DNA of 21,872 nucleotides from Rhodospirillales bacterium (GTDB lineage Bacteria; Pseudomonadota; Alphaproteobacteria; UBA8366; JADFVY01). The DNA lies in NCBI GenBank assembly GCA_024644185.1, contig JAHELM010000003.1, forward strand, positions 1 to 21,872, given 5' to 3'. The notes under the pieces were generated by a model that worked only from the letters and a program-made list of their open reading frames with translations, ran no database searches and had not been told where the DNA came from. The position numbers and the translations under genes are program-made. The stretch's first letter is position 1; every line of letters starts with the position of its first letter. This document shows, in pieces, positions 1-6,757 of this stretch.

Positions 1-219
1 GGGATGATCAAGACCGTATTCGATGCCAAGTCCGGTGAGTTGCTGGGTGCGCACATGGTCGGCACGGAAGTCACGGAACTGATCCAGGGATTCGTCATCG
101 CCATGGGCCTGGAGACGACCGAGGCGGAACTGATGCACACCGTATTCCCGCATCCGACGCTTAGCGAGATGATGCACGAGTCGGTGCTTGACGCCTATGG
201 CCGTGTTATCCACGTTTGA
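1..219 (+). CDS. lpd: dihydrolipoyl dehydrogenase (E3), C-terminal end only
   Basis: The window opens inside this gene; only the last 72 codons are present, ending at TGA 217-219. The visible part is the C-terminal dimerisation domain of a pyridine nucleotide-disulphide oxidoreductase. The FPHPTLSE segment carries the His-Pro and the downstream Glu that form the proton-relay dyad of lipoamide dehydrogenases, and the preceding GAHMVG and ELIQGFVIAM stretches match the family. The enzyme reoxidises dihydrolipoamide on the E2 subunit of 2-oxoacid dehydrogenase complexes using FAD and NAD+. lipA starts 33 bases later on the same strand, so the gene is probably the E3 of the pyruvate dehydrogenase cluster, with lipA providing the cofactor that E3 recycles. 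Which complex it serves cannot be proved from this fragment. Confidence 0.93.
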   Translation, partial: GMIKTVFDAKSGELLGAHMVGTEVTELIQGFVIAMGLETTEAELMHTVFPHPTLSEMMHESVLDAYGRVIHV

Positions 220-252
220 CGCAGACGATTCTGGCACACTGGACTCCAATTC

Positions 253-1194
253 ATGACCATAGAAAGCCCGCCGACATACCGGCATCCGGAAAAACGTAAC
301 CGGCCGGATAGTCCGATCCAGCGCAAGCCGGACTGGATTCGCGTCAAGGCGCCGGTCTCGCGCGAATACCAGGAAACGCGCAAGATCATGCGCGACCATG
401 CCCTGAACACGGTGTGCGAAGAGGCGGCATGCCCGAATATCGGTGAATGCTGGGCAAAGAAGCACGCCACCATGATGATCATGGGCGAGACCTGCACCCG
501 CGCCTGCGCCTTCTGCAACGTGGCGACCGGCCGGCCGAAGCCGCTTGACCCGATGGAACCGATGAATGTGGGCGGCGCGGTGGCACGGCTAGGACTGGCG
601 CATGTGGTTGTCACCTCGGTCGATCGCGACGATCTGGAGGATGGCGGCGCCGAACATTTTGCCCGCACCATTGCGGCGATCCGCGAATTGTCGCCCAGCA
701 CGACGATCGAGGTCCTGACCCCGGACTTCAAGGACAGGGAAGGCGCCATCGAGCGTGTCGTCGAGGCGCAACCGGACGTGTTCAACCACAATCTGGAAAC
801 CGTGCCGCGGCTCTATCCGGAAATCCGCCCCGGCGCGCGCTATTTTACCAGCCTGGAACTGCTGCACCGGGTCAAGCGGCTGGACCCCGCGATGTTCACC
901 AAATCCGGGATGATGGTCGGGCTGGGCGAGACGCGCGAGGAGGTTGGCCAGGTGATGGACGACCTGCGCGCGGCCGATGTCGACTTTCTGACCATCGGCC
1001 AATACCTGCAGCCGACCCGCAAGCACGCGCCGCTCGACCGGTTCGTCACGCCCGCCGAATTCGACGGCTACGTTACCCTGGGCCGTGGCAAGGGGTTCCT
1101 GCTGGTTGCCAGTTCGCCGCTGACCCGCTCGTCCTATCATGCTGGCGACGATTTTGCCCGGCTGCGCGCGGCCCGGCACGCCGCGACGGCCTGA
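253..1194 (+). CDS. lipA: lipoyl synthase (radical SAM)
   Basis: The product is 313 aa, normal length for LipA. It inserts two sulphur atoms into octanoyl chains on lipoyl-domain proteins. Two iron-sulphur motifs are visible: the auxiliary-cluster motif with Cys55, Cys60 and Cys66, and the radical SAM motif CTRACAFC with Cys81, Cys85 and Cys88. The C-terminal RSSYHA (292-297) holds the serine that ligates the auxiliary cluster. The NHNLETVPRLY and GLGETREEV stretches are also typical. The start is the first ATG after the lpd stop; the ribosome-binding site is weak, and the 33-base gap suggests co-transcription with lpd. The coq10-like gene follows after 9 bases. No key residue is missing. Confidence 0.98.
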   Translation: MTIESPPTYRHPEKRNRPDSPIQRKPDWIRVKAPVSREYQETRKIMRDHALNTVCEEAACPNIGECWAKKHATMMIMGETCTRACAFCNVATGRPKPLDPMEPMNVGGAVARLGLAHVVVTSVDRDDLEDGGAEHFARTIAAIRELSPSTTIEVLTPDFKDREGAIERVVEAQPDVFNHNLETVPRLYPEIRPGARYFTSLELLHRVKRLDPAMFTKSGMMVGLGETREEVGQVMDDLRAADVDFLTIGQYLQPTRKHAPLDRFVTPAEFDGYVTLGRGKGFLLVASSPLTRSSYHAGDDFARLRAARHAATA

Positions 1195-1203
1195 GCGCGA
1201 CCC

Positions 1204-1650
1204 ATGGCGACACACGCGGAAAAGCGCACCCTGCCGCATGCGCCGGAGCAGCTTTTCGACCTCGTCGCCGATGTCGAGAAATATCCGGAATTCCTGCCCT
1301 GGTGCATCGGTGCACGGGTTCGCAGCCGCCGCGAAACTGTTCTGATCGTCGATCTGATCATCGGGTTCAAGGGCATCCGCGAGAGTTTCACAAGTCGGGT
1401 CACGCTGGACCGGCCGATGATGCGGATCGACGTCGCCTATCTCGACGGACCGTTCAAATATCTGAACAATCACTGGATTTTCCGCCCAACCGGCGAGGGC
1501 GCCTGCGAGATCGATTTCTTCGTTGATTTCGAATTCCGGTCACGTCTGCTGCAAAGCATTATCGGTGCGCTGTTCAATGAGGCGGTCCGACGCATGGTTA
1601 CCGCCTTCGAGTCGCGGGCGGCGGCGCTATATGGAAAGGCCCGCAAATGA
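1204..1650 (+). CDS. coq10: Coq10/RatA-family START-domain protein
   Basis: The product is 148 aa and matches the short polyketide-cyclase/START-like family that contains mitochondrial Coq10 and bacterial RatA. Recognisable family stretches are PEQLFDLVADVEKYPEFLPWC near residues 15-34, GPFKYLNNHWIF near 81-92 and the C-terminal helix LFNEAVRRMVTAFESRA, which lines the hydrophobic cavity in this fold. The family binds ubiquinone-like lipids and supports respiratory quinone function; the RatA role in ribosome association is known for E. coli but should not be assumed here. The gene follows lipA by 9 bases, an order common in alphaproteobacteria, which suggests one operon ending here. A 145-base gap follows before the next gene. 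Confidence 0.9.
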   Translation: MATHAEKRTLPHAPEQLFDLVADVEKYPEFLPWCIGARVRSRRETVLIVDLIIGFKGIRESFTSRVTLDRPMMRIDVAYLDGPFKYLNNHWIFRPTGEGACEIDFFVDFEFRSRLLQSIIGALFNEAVRRMVTAFESRAAALYGKARK

Positions 1651-1671
1651 ACCGGGTTTGCAACGAATCAA

Positions 1672-1685
1672 ACTAAAAATTTAGT
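1672..1685. promoter_or_regulatory. AT-rich 14-bp palindrome upstream of the XRE gene
   Basis: The sequence ACTAAA-AA-TTTAGT is a perfect inverted repeat with 6-bp arms and a 2-bp spacer. It sits in the 145-base gap between the coq10-like gene and the XRE regulator, about 110 bases before the regulator's start. It is a candidate operator or part of a promoter. No tract of T follows it, so a terminator role is unlikely. Confidence 0.35.
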
Positions 1686-1742
1686 AGTCTTTGCCCCGGC
1701 GGATCGCATCCTGGGTAACCGTTGTCCGGATTTTTTACCATT

Positions 1743-1759
1743 CTAGGCATCACGCCTAG
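1743..1759. promoter_or_regulatory. inverted repeat CTAGGC-N5-GCCTAG, possible operator
   Basis: A perfect 6-bp inverted repeat with a 5-bp spacer ends 36 bases before the start codon of the XRE-type regulator at 1796. Its centre-to-centre spacing of 11 bp puts both half-sites on one face of the helix, as expected for a dimeric helix-turn-helix protein. Autoregulation by the adjacent gene is the simplest reading, but this is inference from position and symmetry only. Confidence 0.4.
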
Positions 1760-1795
1760 TTTCGGTTATCATCGGCCAGCGGAACCGGAGACTCG

Positions 1796-2518
1796 ATGCC
1801 GATTAGTCCAAGACAGATACGCGCGGCCCGGGCCATGCTCGACGTCAAGCAACGTGACCTCGCGGACGCCGCAAGTGTCTCCCTTGCGACGCTGAACAAC
1901 ATTGAACGCGAGGTTGCCGCGCCGCGCAGCAGAACGCTTGCCGCCATTGAACGCGCGCTCGCTACCGCCGGAGTGGAGGTTTCCGAGGACGGGCTGTCGG
2001 AGGAGGTGCGGCTGCATCGCATGGCGCGTCCAGCGTCGTACGATACGCTGTTCGCCAGCCAGCGTGTCCTGGAAACCATCAGCCCGCGCTCCCTGACGCA
2101 GATCCGCAAGATCCTTCTGTTCGCCCGGCGCGACCAGTCTTCCGGCATGGCGCCGCCGCCCATCCGGGTCTGTTTGCTGCTTGAAGGTAGCAGCCGCGCC
2201 ATTCTGTTCGATCAGGTAGGATTCAGTGCAGAAAACGGCAGCCGCGTCGCTGAGGTCGCTGGACTCTTGCTGGCCGGGTTCGCCTTTCATGCCGACCGGC
2301 TGTTCTATCTGGACGAGATCCTGGAGGACACCACCACCGCCGAATTGCGCGAGACGGTGATCAGGCTGCGTCACCGCAATTGGCTGAAGCTTCAGCACCC
2401 GAGGGATTTCTTCAACCTGTTCGACGATTGGGACGGCCATCTTCTGGACTACGCCCGCCGCCCGGGCCACCCGATGCGCGATCTCGTCGCCCTGTTGCTC
2501 AGGCGTCGAGAATCCTGA
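1796..2518 (+). CDS. XRE-family HTH regulator with an unrecognised C-terminal domain
   Basis: The product is 240 aa. Residues 1-65 form a clear XRE/Cro-type helix-turn-helix: RQIRAARAMLDVKQRDLAD, then the recognition-helix region SVSLATLNNIERE, then AIERALATAGVEV. Residues 100-240 belong to no family I recognise; they contain a hydrophobic beta-like stretch (PIRVCLLLEG), a Leu/Ala-rich helix (VAEVAGLLLAGFAFHADRL) and an aromatic, charged C-terminal part (FFNLFDDWDGHLLDYARR). The ATG at 1796 is supported by GGAG at 1787-1790. Two palindromes lie upstream. The last 20 bases overlap convergently with the end of the CinA-type gene on the other strand, so there is no room for a conventional terminator between them. 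The regulated target is unknown; it may be its own promoter or the neighbouring lipoate/coq10 operon. Confidence 0.85.
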   Translation: MPISPRQIRAARAMLDVKQRDLADAASVSLATLNNIEREVAAPRSRTLAAIERALATAGVEVSEDGLSEEVRLHRMARPASYDTLFASQRVLETISPRSLTQIRKILLFARRDQSSGMAPPPIRVCLLLEGSSRAILFDQVGFSAENGSRVAEVAGLLLAGFAFHADRLFYLDEILEDTTTAELRETVIRLRHRNWLKLQHPRDFFNLFDDWDGHLLDYARRPGHPMRDLVALLLRRRES

Positions 2519-2972
2519 GCAACATCGTCAGTGCCACCTGAACGGTTTGCCGGCGCACCGCTGCGCGATCTCCGGTAAATACGTGGCGCTCGGCGCTCTG
2601 CCTGCCATCGCGCCGGGTAGCGACGATATGTACCAATCCGACCGGTTTTTCCGGGCTGCCGCCGCCGGGGCCGGCAATGCCGGTGACCGCCACCGCAATA
2701 TCGGCGCGTGAACGGTCCAGCGCACCGGCGGCCATGGCCCGCGCGACGGTGCTGCTGACCGCGCCATGTTCGGCGATTGCAGCCGCCGGCACGCCCAGCA
2801 TTTCTGTTTTCGACTCGTTGGAATAGGTGACGAAGCCGCGCTCGAACACATCGGATGAACCGGCGATCTCGGTGAGACAGGCCGCGATCAGCCCACCGGT
2901 GCAGGACTCCGCCGTGGCGATCCGCAATCCCTTGTCACGGAAACCGCAGATTATCGCCGCAGCGTCCTTCAT
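2499..2972 (-). CDS. pncC: CinA C-terminal-domain protein, likely nicotinamide-nucleotide amidohydrolase
   Basis: The product is 157 aa, the size of stand-alone CinA C-terminal-domain proteins. The TAESCTGG motif (residues 20-27) with its Ser23, the FVTYSNESK stretch and AVTGIAGPGGG with PVGLVHI are hallmarks of the family. The characterised activity is hydrolysis of nicotinamide mononucleotide to nicotinate mononucleotide and ammonia, which salvages NAD breakdown products. The ATG at 2972 was chosen because it overlaps the pgpA stop as ATGA (2969-2972) and the family begins just there; the longer frame extending upstream is pgpA sequence in another frame. The N-terminal molybdopterin-binding-like domain of full CinA is absent. 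It is the last gene of the ispDF-pgpA operon. Confidence 0.93.
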   Translation of the reverse strand: MKDAAAIICGFRDKGLRIATAESCTGGLIAACLTEIAGSSDVFERGFVTYSNESKTEMLGVPAAAIAEHGAVSSTVARAMAAGALDRSRADIAVAVTGIAGPGGGSPEKPVGLVHIVATRRDGRQSAERHVFTGDRAAVRRQTVQVALTMLLRILDA

Positions 2973-3481
2973 ATTCCGGTCTCGTGGAACAGAAAGCGCA
3001 ACAGGGCGCCATAGGTCAAGACGGTTGCGATCGCCGCATAGACCCCGGCGATCATATCGTCCAGCATCACGCCGAGACCGCCCGGCACATCGCGATCTGC
3101 CCAATTGGCCGGCCACGGCTTCAGGATGTCGAAAAGCCGGAAGTAAAAGAATCCGATCAGATATGCGAGCGGGTTCATCGGCAGCAGAACGAGGGTAAGC
3201 CACTGTCCCGCGACTTCATCGATCACAATCGCGCCCGGATCCTTGACGCCCGCATGCCTGCCGTATACGTCGGCAGCCCAAATTCCGACTGCAAAAGCGA
3301 TCAACGAGGCCGCCAGCAGGGCCCATTGGCCGCCGAGCCAGACGATAAGCGCCGCGAAGGGCAGGGCCGCCGCCGAACCCCAGGTGCCCGGGATCTTGGG
3401 TAACAGGCCCGATCCGAACCAGGTGGCGATCAGGAAGGCGGGGTGCCAGACCGGCAGCGACGTGGAAATTCTGGAGTTCAT
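2969..3481 (-). CDS. pgpA: phosphatidylglycerophosphatase A
   Basis: The product is 170 aa, an inner-membrane phosphatase that converts phosphatidylglycerophosphate to phosphatidylglycerol. Family motifs are all present: GTWGS (32-36), DPGAIVIDEVAGQW (81-94), FRLFDILKPWP (114-124) and GGLGVMLDDMIAG (134-146), whose acidic residues bind the catalytic metal. Hydrophobic segments around 38-70, 93-113 and 144-165 fit its membrane location. The start overlaps the ispDF stop (ATGA, 3478-3481) and the stop overlaps the pncC start, so the three genes are almost certainly translationally coupled. Confidence 0.97.
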   Translation of the reverse strand: MNSRISTSLPVWHPAFLIATWFGSGLLPKIPGTWGSAAALPFAALIVWLGGQWALLAASLIAFAVGIWAADVYGRHAGVKDPGAIVIDEVAGQWLTLVLLPMNPLAYLIGFFYFRLFDILKPWPANWADRDVPGGLGVMLDDMIAGVYAAIATVLTYGALLRFLFHETGI

Positions 3482-4623
3482 AGACCTACCGTTGCTGTGG
3501 CCTGGGCGGCGATTCCTTCGCCGCGGCCGGTGAAACCGAGACCTTCGGTGGTGGTCGCCTTGACGCTGACGCGGTCGATGCCGACACCGGCAATCTCCGC
3601 GATCCTGGCCCGCATGGCCTCGCGATGCGGTGACACTTTCGGCCGTTCGCAGATCACCGTCACATCGAGATGACGAATGTCCCCGCCGCGCGCCGTCACC
3701 AGCGATACGGCATGGCGCAGGAACGCCGCCGAGTCGGCGCCATGCCAGCGCGCGTCGGTCGGTGGGAAATGACTACCGATATCGCCGTCGCCGATCGCGC
3801 CCAAAATTGCATCGGTCAAGGCATGCAACCCGACATCGGCATCGGAATGGCCTTGCAGGCGCCGATCGTGCGGAACTCTTACGCCGCAGAGCATGACGTG
3901 GTCGCCAGGTTCGAAGCGATGAACATCGAACCCATTACCGACTCGCAAGTCCGGGCCGCCCAGCAACCGGCTGGCCCGGGCGAAGTCTTCCTCGGCGGTG
4001 ATTTTCATATTGTCCTCGTCGCCCCGCACCAGCACTACCGGCAGGTTGGCTGCCTCGGCAACCGCCGCATCGTCGGTCAACGCCAGCCCGACGCATTGCC
4101 GATGCGCTTTCAGGATATCGGCAAAGAGAAAGCCTTGCGGGGTTTGCGCGCGCCACAACCCGGCCCGGTCGACCGTACCGGCCACCGCGCCCGACGCATC
4201 GGCGCGTTTCAAGGTGTCGTTGATCGGCACTCCGGCCACGGCGCCCGGGGATTTATCCAGGGCTGCCAGAACCCGGCGGATGGTTTCCGGCCCGACCAGC
4301 GGCCGCGCCGCATCGTGGATCAGAACCCGGTCTGGCGGCGATGCAGCCAGCATCTCCAGTCCGTTACGGCAAGAGTCCTGCCGCGTGGCGCCGCCGGCGA
4401 TCGGTTCCGGCAGATCGAGTCCGATGACCGCCGCATCGTACAGAATTCGGTCGTCTGGGTGGATTACCACGCGCACGGCGGCGATTCCCGGCTGGCCAAG
4501 GAATGCCAGGCAACTGCGCCGCAGTACCGACTGTCCCGCCAAAACCCGGTATTGCTTCGGTATTCCACCGCCTGCCCGGTGCCCACGCCCGGCGGCGACG
4601 ATCAGCGCGACCGCGTCGGTCAT
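3478..4623 (-). CDS. ispDF: bifunctional IspD/IspF (MEP-pathway cytidylyltransferase and cyclodiphosphate synthase)
   Basis: The product is 381 aa and carries two enzymes of the non-mevalonate isoprenoid pathway. Residues 1 to about 225 are IspD, with the nucleotide-binding loop AAGRGHRAGGGIPKQY (10-25) and IHDAARP (102-108). Residues from about 226 are IspF, with the zinc ligands in FDVHRF (Asp233, His235), His259 in GHSDADV and the C-terminal ATTTEGLGFTGRGEGI. IspD makes CDP-methylerythritol and IspF cyclises the later phosphorylated product; the intervening IspE is not in the window. The fusion is typical of alphaproteobacteria. It is the first gene of the leftward operon and is divergent from the CcsA-like gene across a 100-base gap. 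Confidence 0.98.
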   Translation of the reverse strand: MTDAVALIVAAGRGHRAGGGIPKQYRVLAGQSVLRRSCLAFLGQPGIAAVRVVIHPDDRILYDAAVIGLDLPEPIAGGATRQDSCRNGLEMLAASPPDRVLIHDAARPLVGPETIRRVLAALDKSPGAVAGVPINDTLKRADASGAVAGTVDRAGLWRAQTPQGFLFADILKAHRQCVGLALTDDAAVAEAANLPVVLVRGDEDNMKITAEEDFARASRLLGGPDLRVGNGFDVHRFEPGDHVMLCGVRVPHDRRLQGHSDADVGLHALTDAILGAIGDGDIGSHFPPTDARWHGADSAAFLRHAVSLVTARGGDIRHLDVTVICERPKVSPHREAMRARIAEIAGVGIDRVSVKATTTEGLGFTGRGEGIAAQATATVGL

Positions 4624-4708
4624 TGCGTCCAGCTCCCCGTGAAATCGGCCGCATATTGAACGTTTGGCTCCGGCCTGCCAAGGCGCTTTCCGGCCATGCG
4701 TTCGGTGC

Positions 4709-4714
4709 TATAGT
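4709..4714 (+). promoter_or_regulatory. possible -10 element (TATAGT) for the CcsA-like gene
   Basis: TATAGT lies 9 bases before the ATG at 4724, within a GTGCTATAGTGCGG context, which would place transcription start almost at the start codon and give a leaderless or nearly leaderless message. No good -35 box is visible at the right distance, so the call is tentative. Confidence 0.3.
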
Positions 4715-4723
4715 GCGGCCGCC

Positions 4724-5524
4724 ATGCCATATTTGACACTATTCAGCCTGTTTGCCCTTGCGGCTTTGATTCCCGCGGCGGTCGGCGCCTGGCGGCCGAG
4801 CAATGTGTCGAACCGCCGGTTCTGGTTGTTGACCGGTCTGGCTTTCGCCGGTTCCGCGGGATGGGTCGCATGGCGTTTCGGCGGTGCTTGGCATTCCGGA
4901 CTGGCGGCAACGCTATGGGTTGCCGTGGCGGTCAGTGTAGCGCTGTTTGCCGGCCTCGCACGGTTCAGTCGGGAAGGCGGACGGCTGGCACCGTTGCTGT
5001 TTCCTTATCTGATCCTGCTTGGACTTGTTGCCACGATCTGGGAGCATGCGCCGGAGGAATCGCTGAGTGGCGACGCCCCGTCCACCTGGATTCTGGTCCA
5101 TATCGCGGTTTCGGTGGTGACCTACGGGCTTCTGACCCTGTCGGCGATTGCCGGGTTGGCGGTGGTGCTGCGCGAGCGAGAGGTGCGTTCCAAGCGTCGG
5201 GGTGTGTTGTCCGACTTGTTGCCATCGGTTGCCGGCGCGGAATTCTTGCAGGTCCGCCTGCTGGTTGCCTCGGAATGTGTTCTCGGGCTCGGTCTCGCCA
5301 GCGGCATTGCGACGCAGTTTGTTGAGACGGGTCGTTTCTTCACGGCTGATCACAAGACTCTTCTGACGCTGGGAGCGTTCATTTTGATCGGCGGACTTCT
5401 GACGGCGCATTTCCGGACCGGGCTGCGCGGCCGGCGGGCGGCCAGGCTGGTTCTGATGGCCTATCTACTGGTTACGCTCGGCTATCCGGGCGTGAAATTT
5501 GTGCGCGATGTCCTGCTTGGATAA
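4724..5524 (+). CDS. CcsA/YpjD-like cytochrome c assembly family membrane protein
   Basis: The 266-aa product has about eight membrane helices (roughly 4-23, 33-52, 60-79, 88-105, 122-149, 177-200, 211-229 and 240-257). It resembles the short CcsA/YpjD family: ILVHIAVSVVTYGLLTLSAIAGL with His126, then ADHKTLL with His210, then a C-terminal half of the type RTGLRGRRAARLVL and LVTLGYPGVKFVRDVLLG. Those two histidines correspond to residues implicated in haem handling in the wider CcsA/CcmC superfamily. I chose the ATG at 4724 rather than the in-frame one 60 bases upstream because the hydrophobic first helix begins here and a -10-like hexamer lies between them. In related genomes the tRNA-dihydrouridine synthase gene dusB/nifR3 often precedes ntrB; here this gene occupies that place. 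Function in cytochrome c maturation is inferred. Confidence 0.8.
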   Translation: MPYLTLFSLFALAALIPAAVGAWRPSNVSNRRFWLLTGLAFAGSAGWVAWRFGGAWHSGLAATLWVAVAVSVALFAGLARFSREGGRLAPLLFPYLILLGLVATIWEHAPEESLSGDAPSTWILVHIAVSVVTYGLLTLSAIAGLAVVLREREVRSKRRGVLSDLLPSVAGAEFLQVRLLVASECVLGLGLASGIATQFVETGRFFTADHKTLLTLGAFILIGGLLTAHFRTGLRGRRAARLVLMAYLLVTLGYPGVKFVRDVLLG

Positions 5525-5559
5525 TTAAGAAATGGTCTCCGGGAGCGAGACATAATCTC

Positions 5560-5589
5560 TTGCAAATCCTCCAAAACTACCCGTAAAAT
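5560..5589 (+). promoter_or_regulatory. candidate sigma70-type promoter for ntrBC
   Basis: In the AT-rich 114-base gap before ntrB, TTGCAA (5560-5565) and TAAAAT (5584-5589) are separated by 18 bases, four and five matches to the consensus hexamers. Predicted transcription would start near 5596, about 43 bases before the first ATG. I saw no sigma54-type GG-N10-GC signature in the gap. Confidence 0.4.
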
Positions 5590-5638
5590 GACTAAAAAAT
5601 AGGCATTTCCGAAATTCGCCTATCGATTAGCCAGATAA

Positions 5639-6757
5639 ATGGGAAAAATGAATCCTGGAAAAAAGTGCGAAGCGCCGGCGCCCGATAGCGCGGCGATCCT
5701 GAATGCGCTTCCCGACCCGGTTCTCGTGACGGCCGCGGATGGCCGCATCTGCTATGCGAACAACGCAGCCGAACAACTTTTCCACACCAGTGTCGCCATG
5801 CTCTGCGAGCGTTTTCTCGACGAGGTCATTCCTCATGACAGCCCGGTGCTGCTGGTGGCCGAACGGGTGCGGCGCAGCGGAAACAGCATGTCGCAGCACG
5901 GCGTGCATCTGGAAACACCGAAGATCGGTGGACATCTGCTCAGGGTCGACGGCGCGCCGCTGCCAGACCGTCCGGGTGACGTCGTTCTTACGCTCAAGGA
6001 ACAGTCGATCGCCGGCAAGATCGGCGAATCGCTGATCCACAGGGATTCCGTGCGATCTGTAACCGCCATGGCTGCCTTGCTGGCGCACGAGATCAAGAAT
6101 CCGCTGGCGGGCGTGCGTGGAGCGGCGCAATTGCTGGAACAATCGGCCACGCCGGACGATACCCAGTTGACGCGATTGATCGTCGAGGAAACGGACCGGA
6201 TCGTGGCCCTGATAGACCGGATGGAGGTATTCACCGCCGGTTCGCCGCTGGACGAACGGGGCGCCGTCAATATCCACGAAGTTCTGGAGCGGGTGATTGC
6301 GGCGGGGCGCGCCGGGTTCGCCAGGCATGTGCGGTTTATCGAGCGGTACGACCCGTCGCTGCCGCCGGTTTACGGCAACCGCGATCGATTGATCCAGGTT
6401 TTCATGAATCTGATAAAAAACGCGGCCGAGGCGGCCGCCGCGGATGACGGCGAGATTGTAGTGACAACGGCGTTCCAGCACGGCGTGAGATTGGCCGCGC
6501 CGGGGCTCGATGCGCCGCTTAAATTGCCATTGGTTGTAACAATCCAGGACAATGGTCCGGGCATCCCGGACGATCTGCGTCGGCACATTTTCGATCCCTT
6601 CGTAACGACGAAGCGGGGCGGAACCGGGCTGGGGCTGCCGCTGGTGGCCAAACTTGTCGGCGATCACGGTGGGGTCATCGATCTGGATAGCCGTCCGCGG
6701 CGAACGGTGTTTCGGGTAATGCTGCCGGTTCTGCGGGAGGGAGGGGACGGAGAGTGA
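5639..6757 (+). CDS. ntrB: nitrogen regulation sensor histidine kinase NtrB
   Basis: The product is 372 aa with no membrane segment, as expected of cytoplasmic NtrB/GlnL. A PAS domain covers about 16-120, the dimerisation/phosphoacceptor box is LLAHEIKNPLAGVRG with His150, and the kinase domain has an N box around Asn257/Asn261, DNGPGIP (304-310), the F-box FDPFVTTK and GGTGLGLPL (327-335). In the family it phosphorylates NtrC when fixed nitrogen is scarce and acts as phosphatase when bound by PII. The ATG at 5648 is an alternative start. The stop overlaps the GTG of ntrC, so kinase and regulator are translationally coupled. Confidence 0.97.
   Translation: MGKMNPGKKCEAPAPDSAAILNALPDPVLVTAADGRICYANNAAEQLFHTSVAMLCERFLDEVIPHDSPVLLVAERVRRSGNSMSQHGVHLETPKIGGHLLRVDGAPLPDRPGDVVLTLKEQSIAGKIGESLIHRDSVRSVTAMAALLAHEIKNPLAGVRGAAQLLEQSATPDDTQLTRLIVEETDRIVALIDRMEVFTAGSPLDERGAVNIHEVLERVIAAGRAGFARHVRFIERYDPSLPPVYGNRDRLIQVFMNLIKNAAEAAAADDGEIVVTTAFQHGVRLAAPGLDAPLKLPLVVTIQDNGPGIPDDLRRHIFDPFVTTKRGGTGLGLPLVAKLVGDHGGVIDLDSRPRRTVFRVMLPVLREGGDGE

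Noticed and set aside
5535..5551. GTCTC-N7-GAGAC hairpin after the CcsA-like gene as a terminator
   Set aside because: The stem is only five pairs and no T tract follows.
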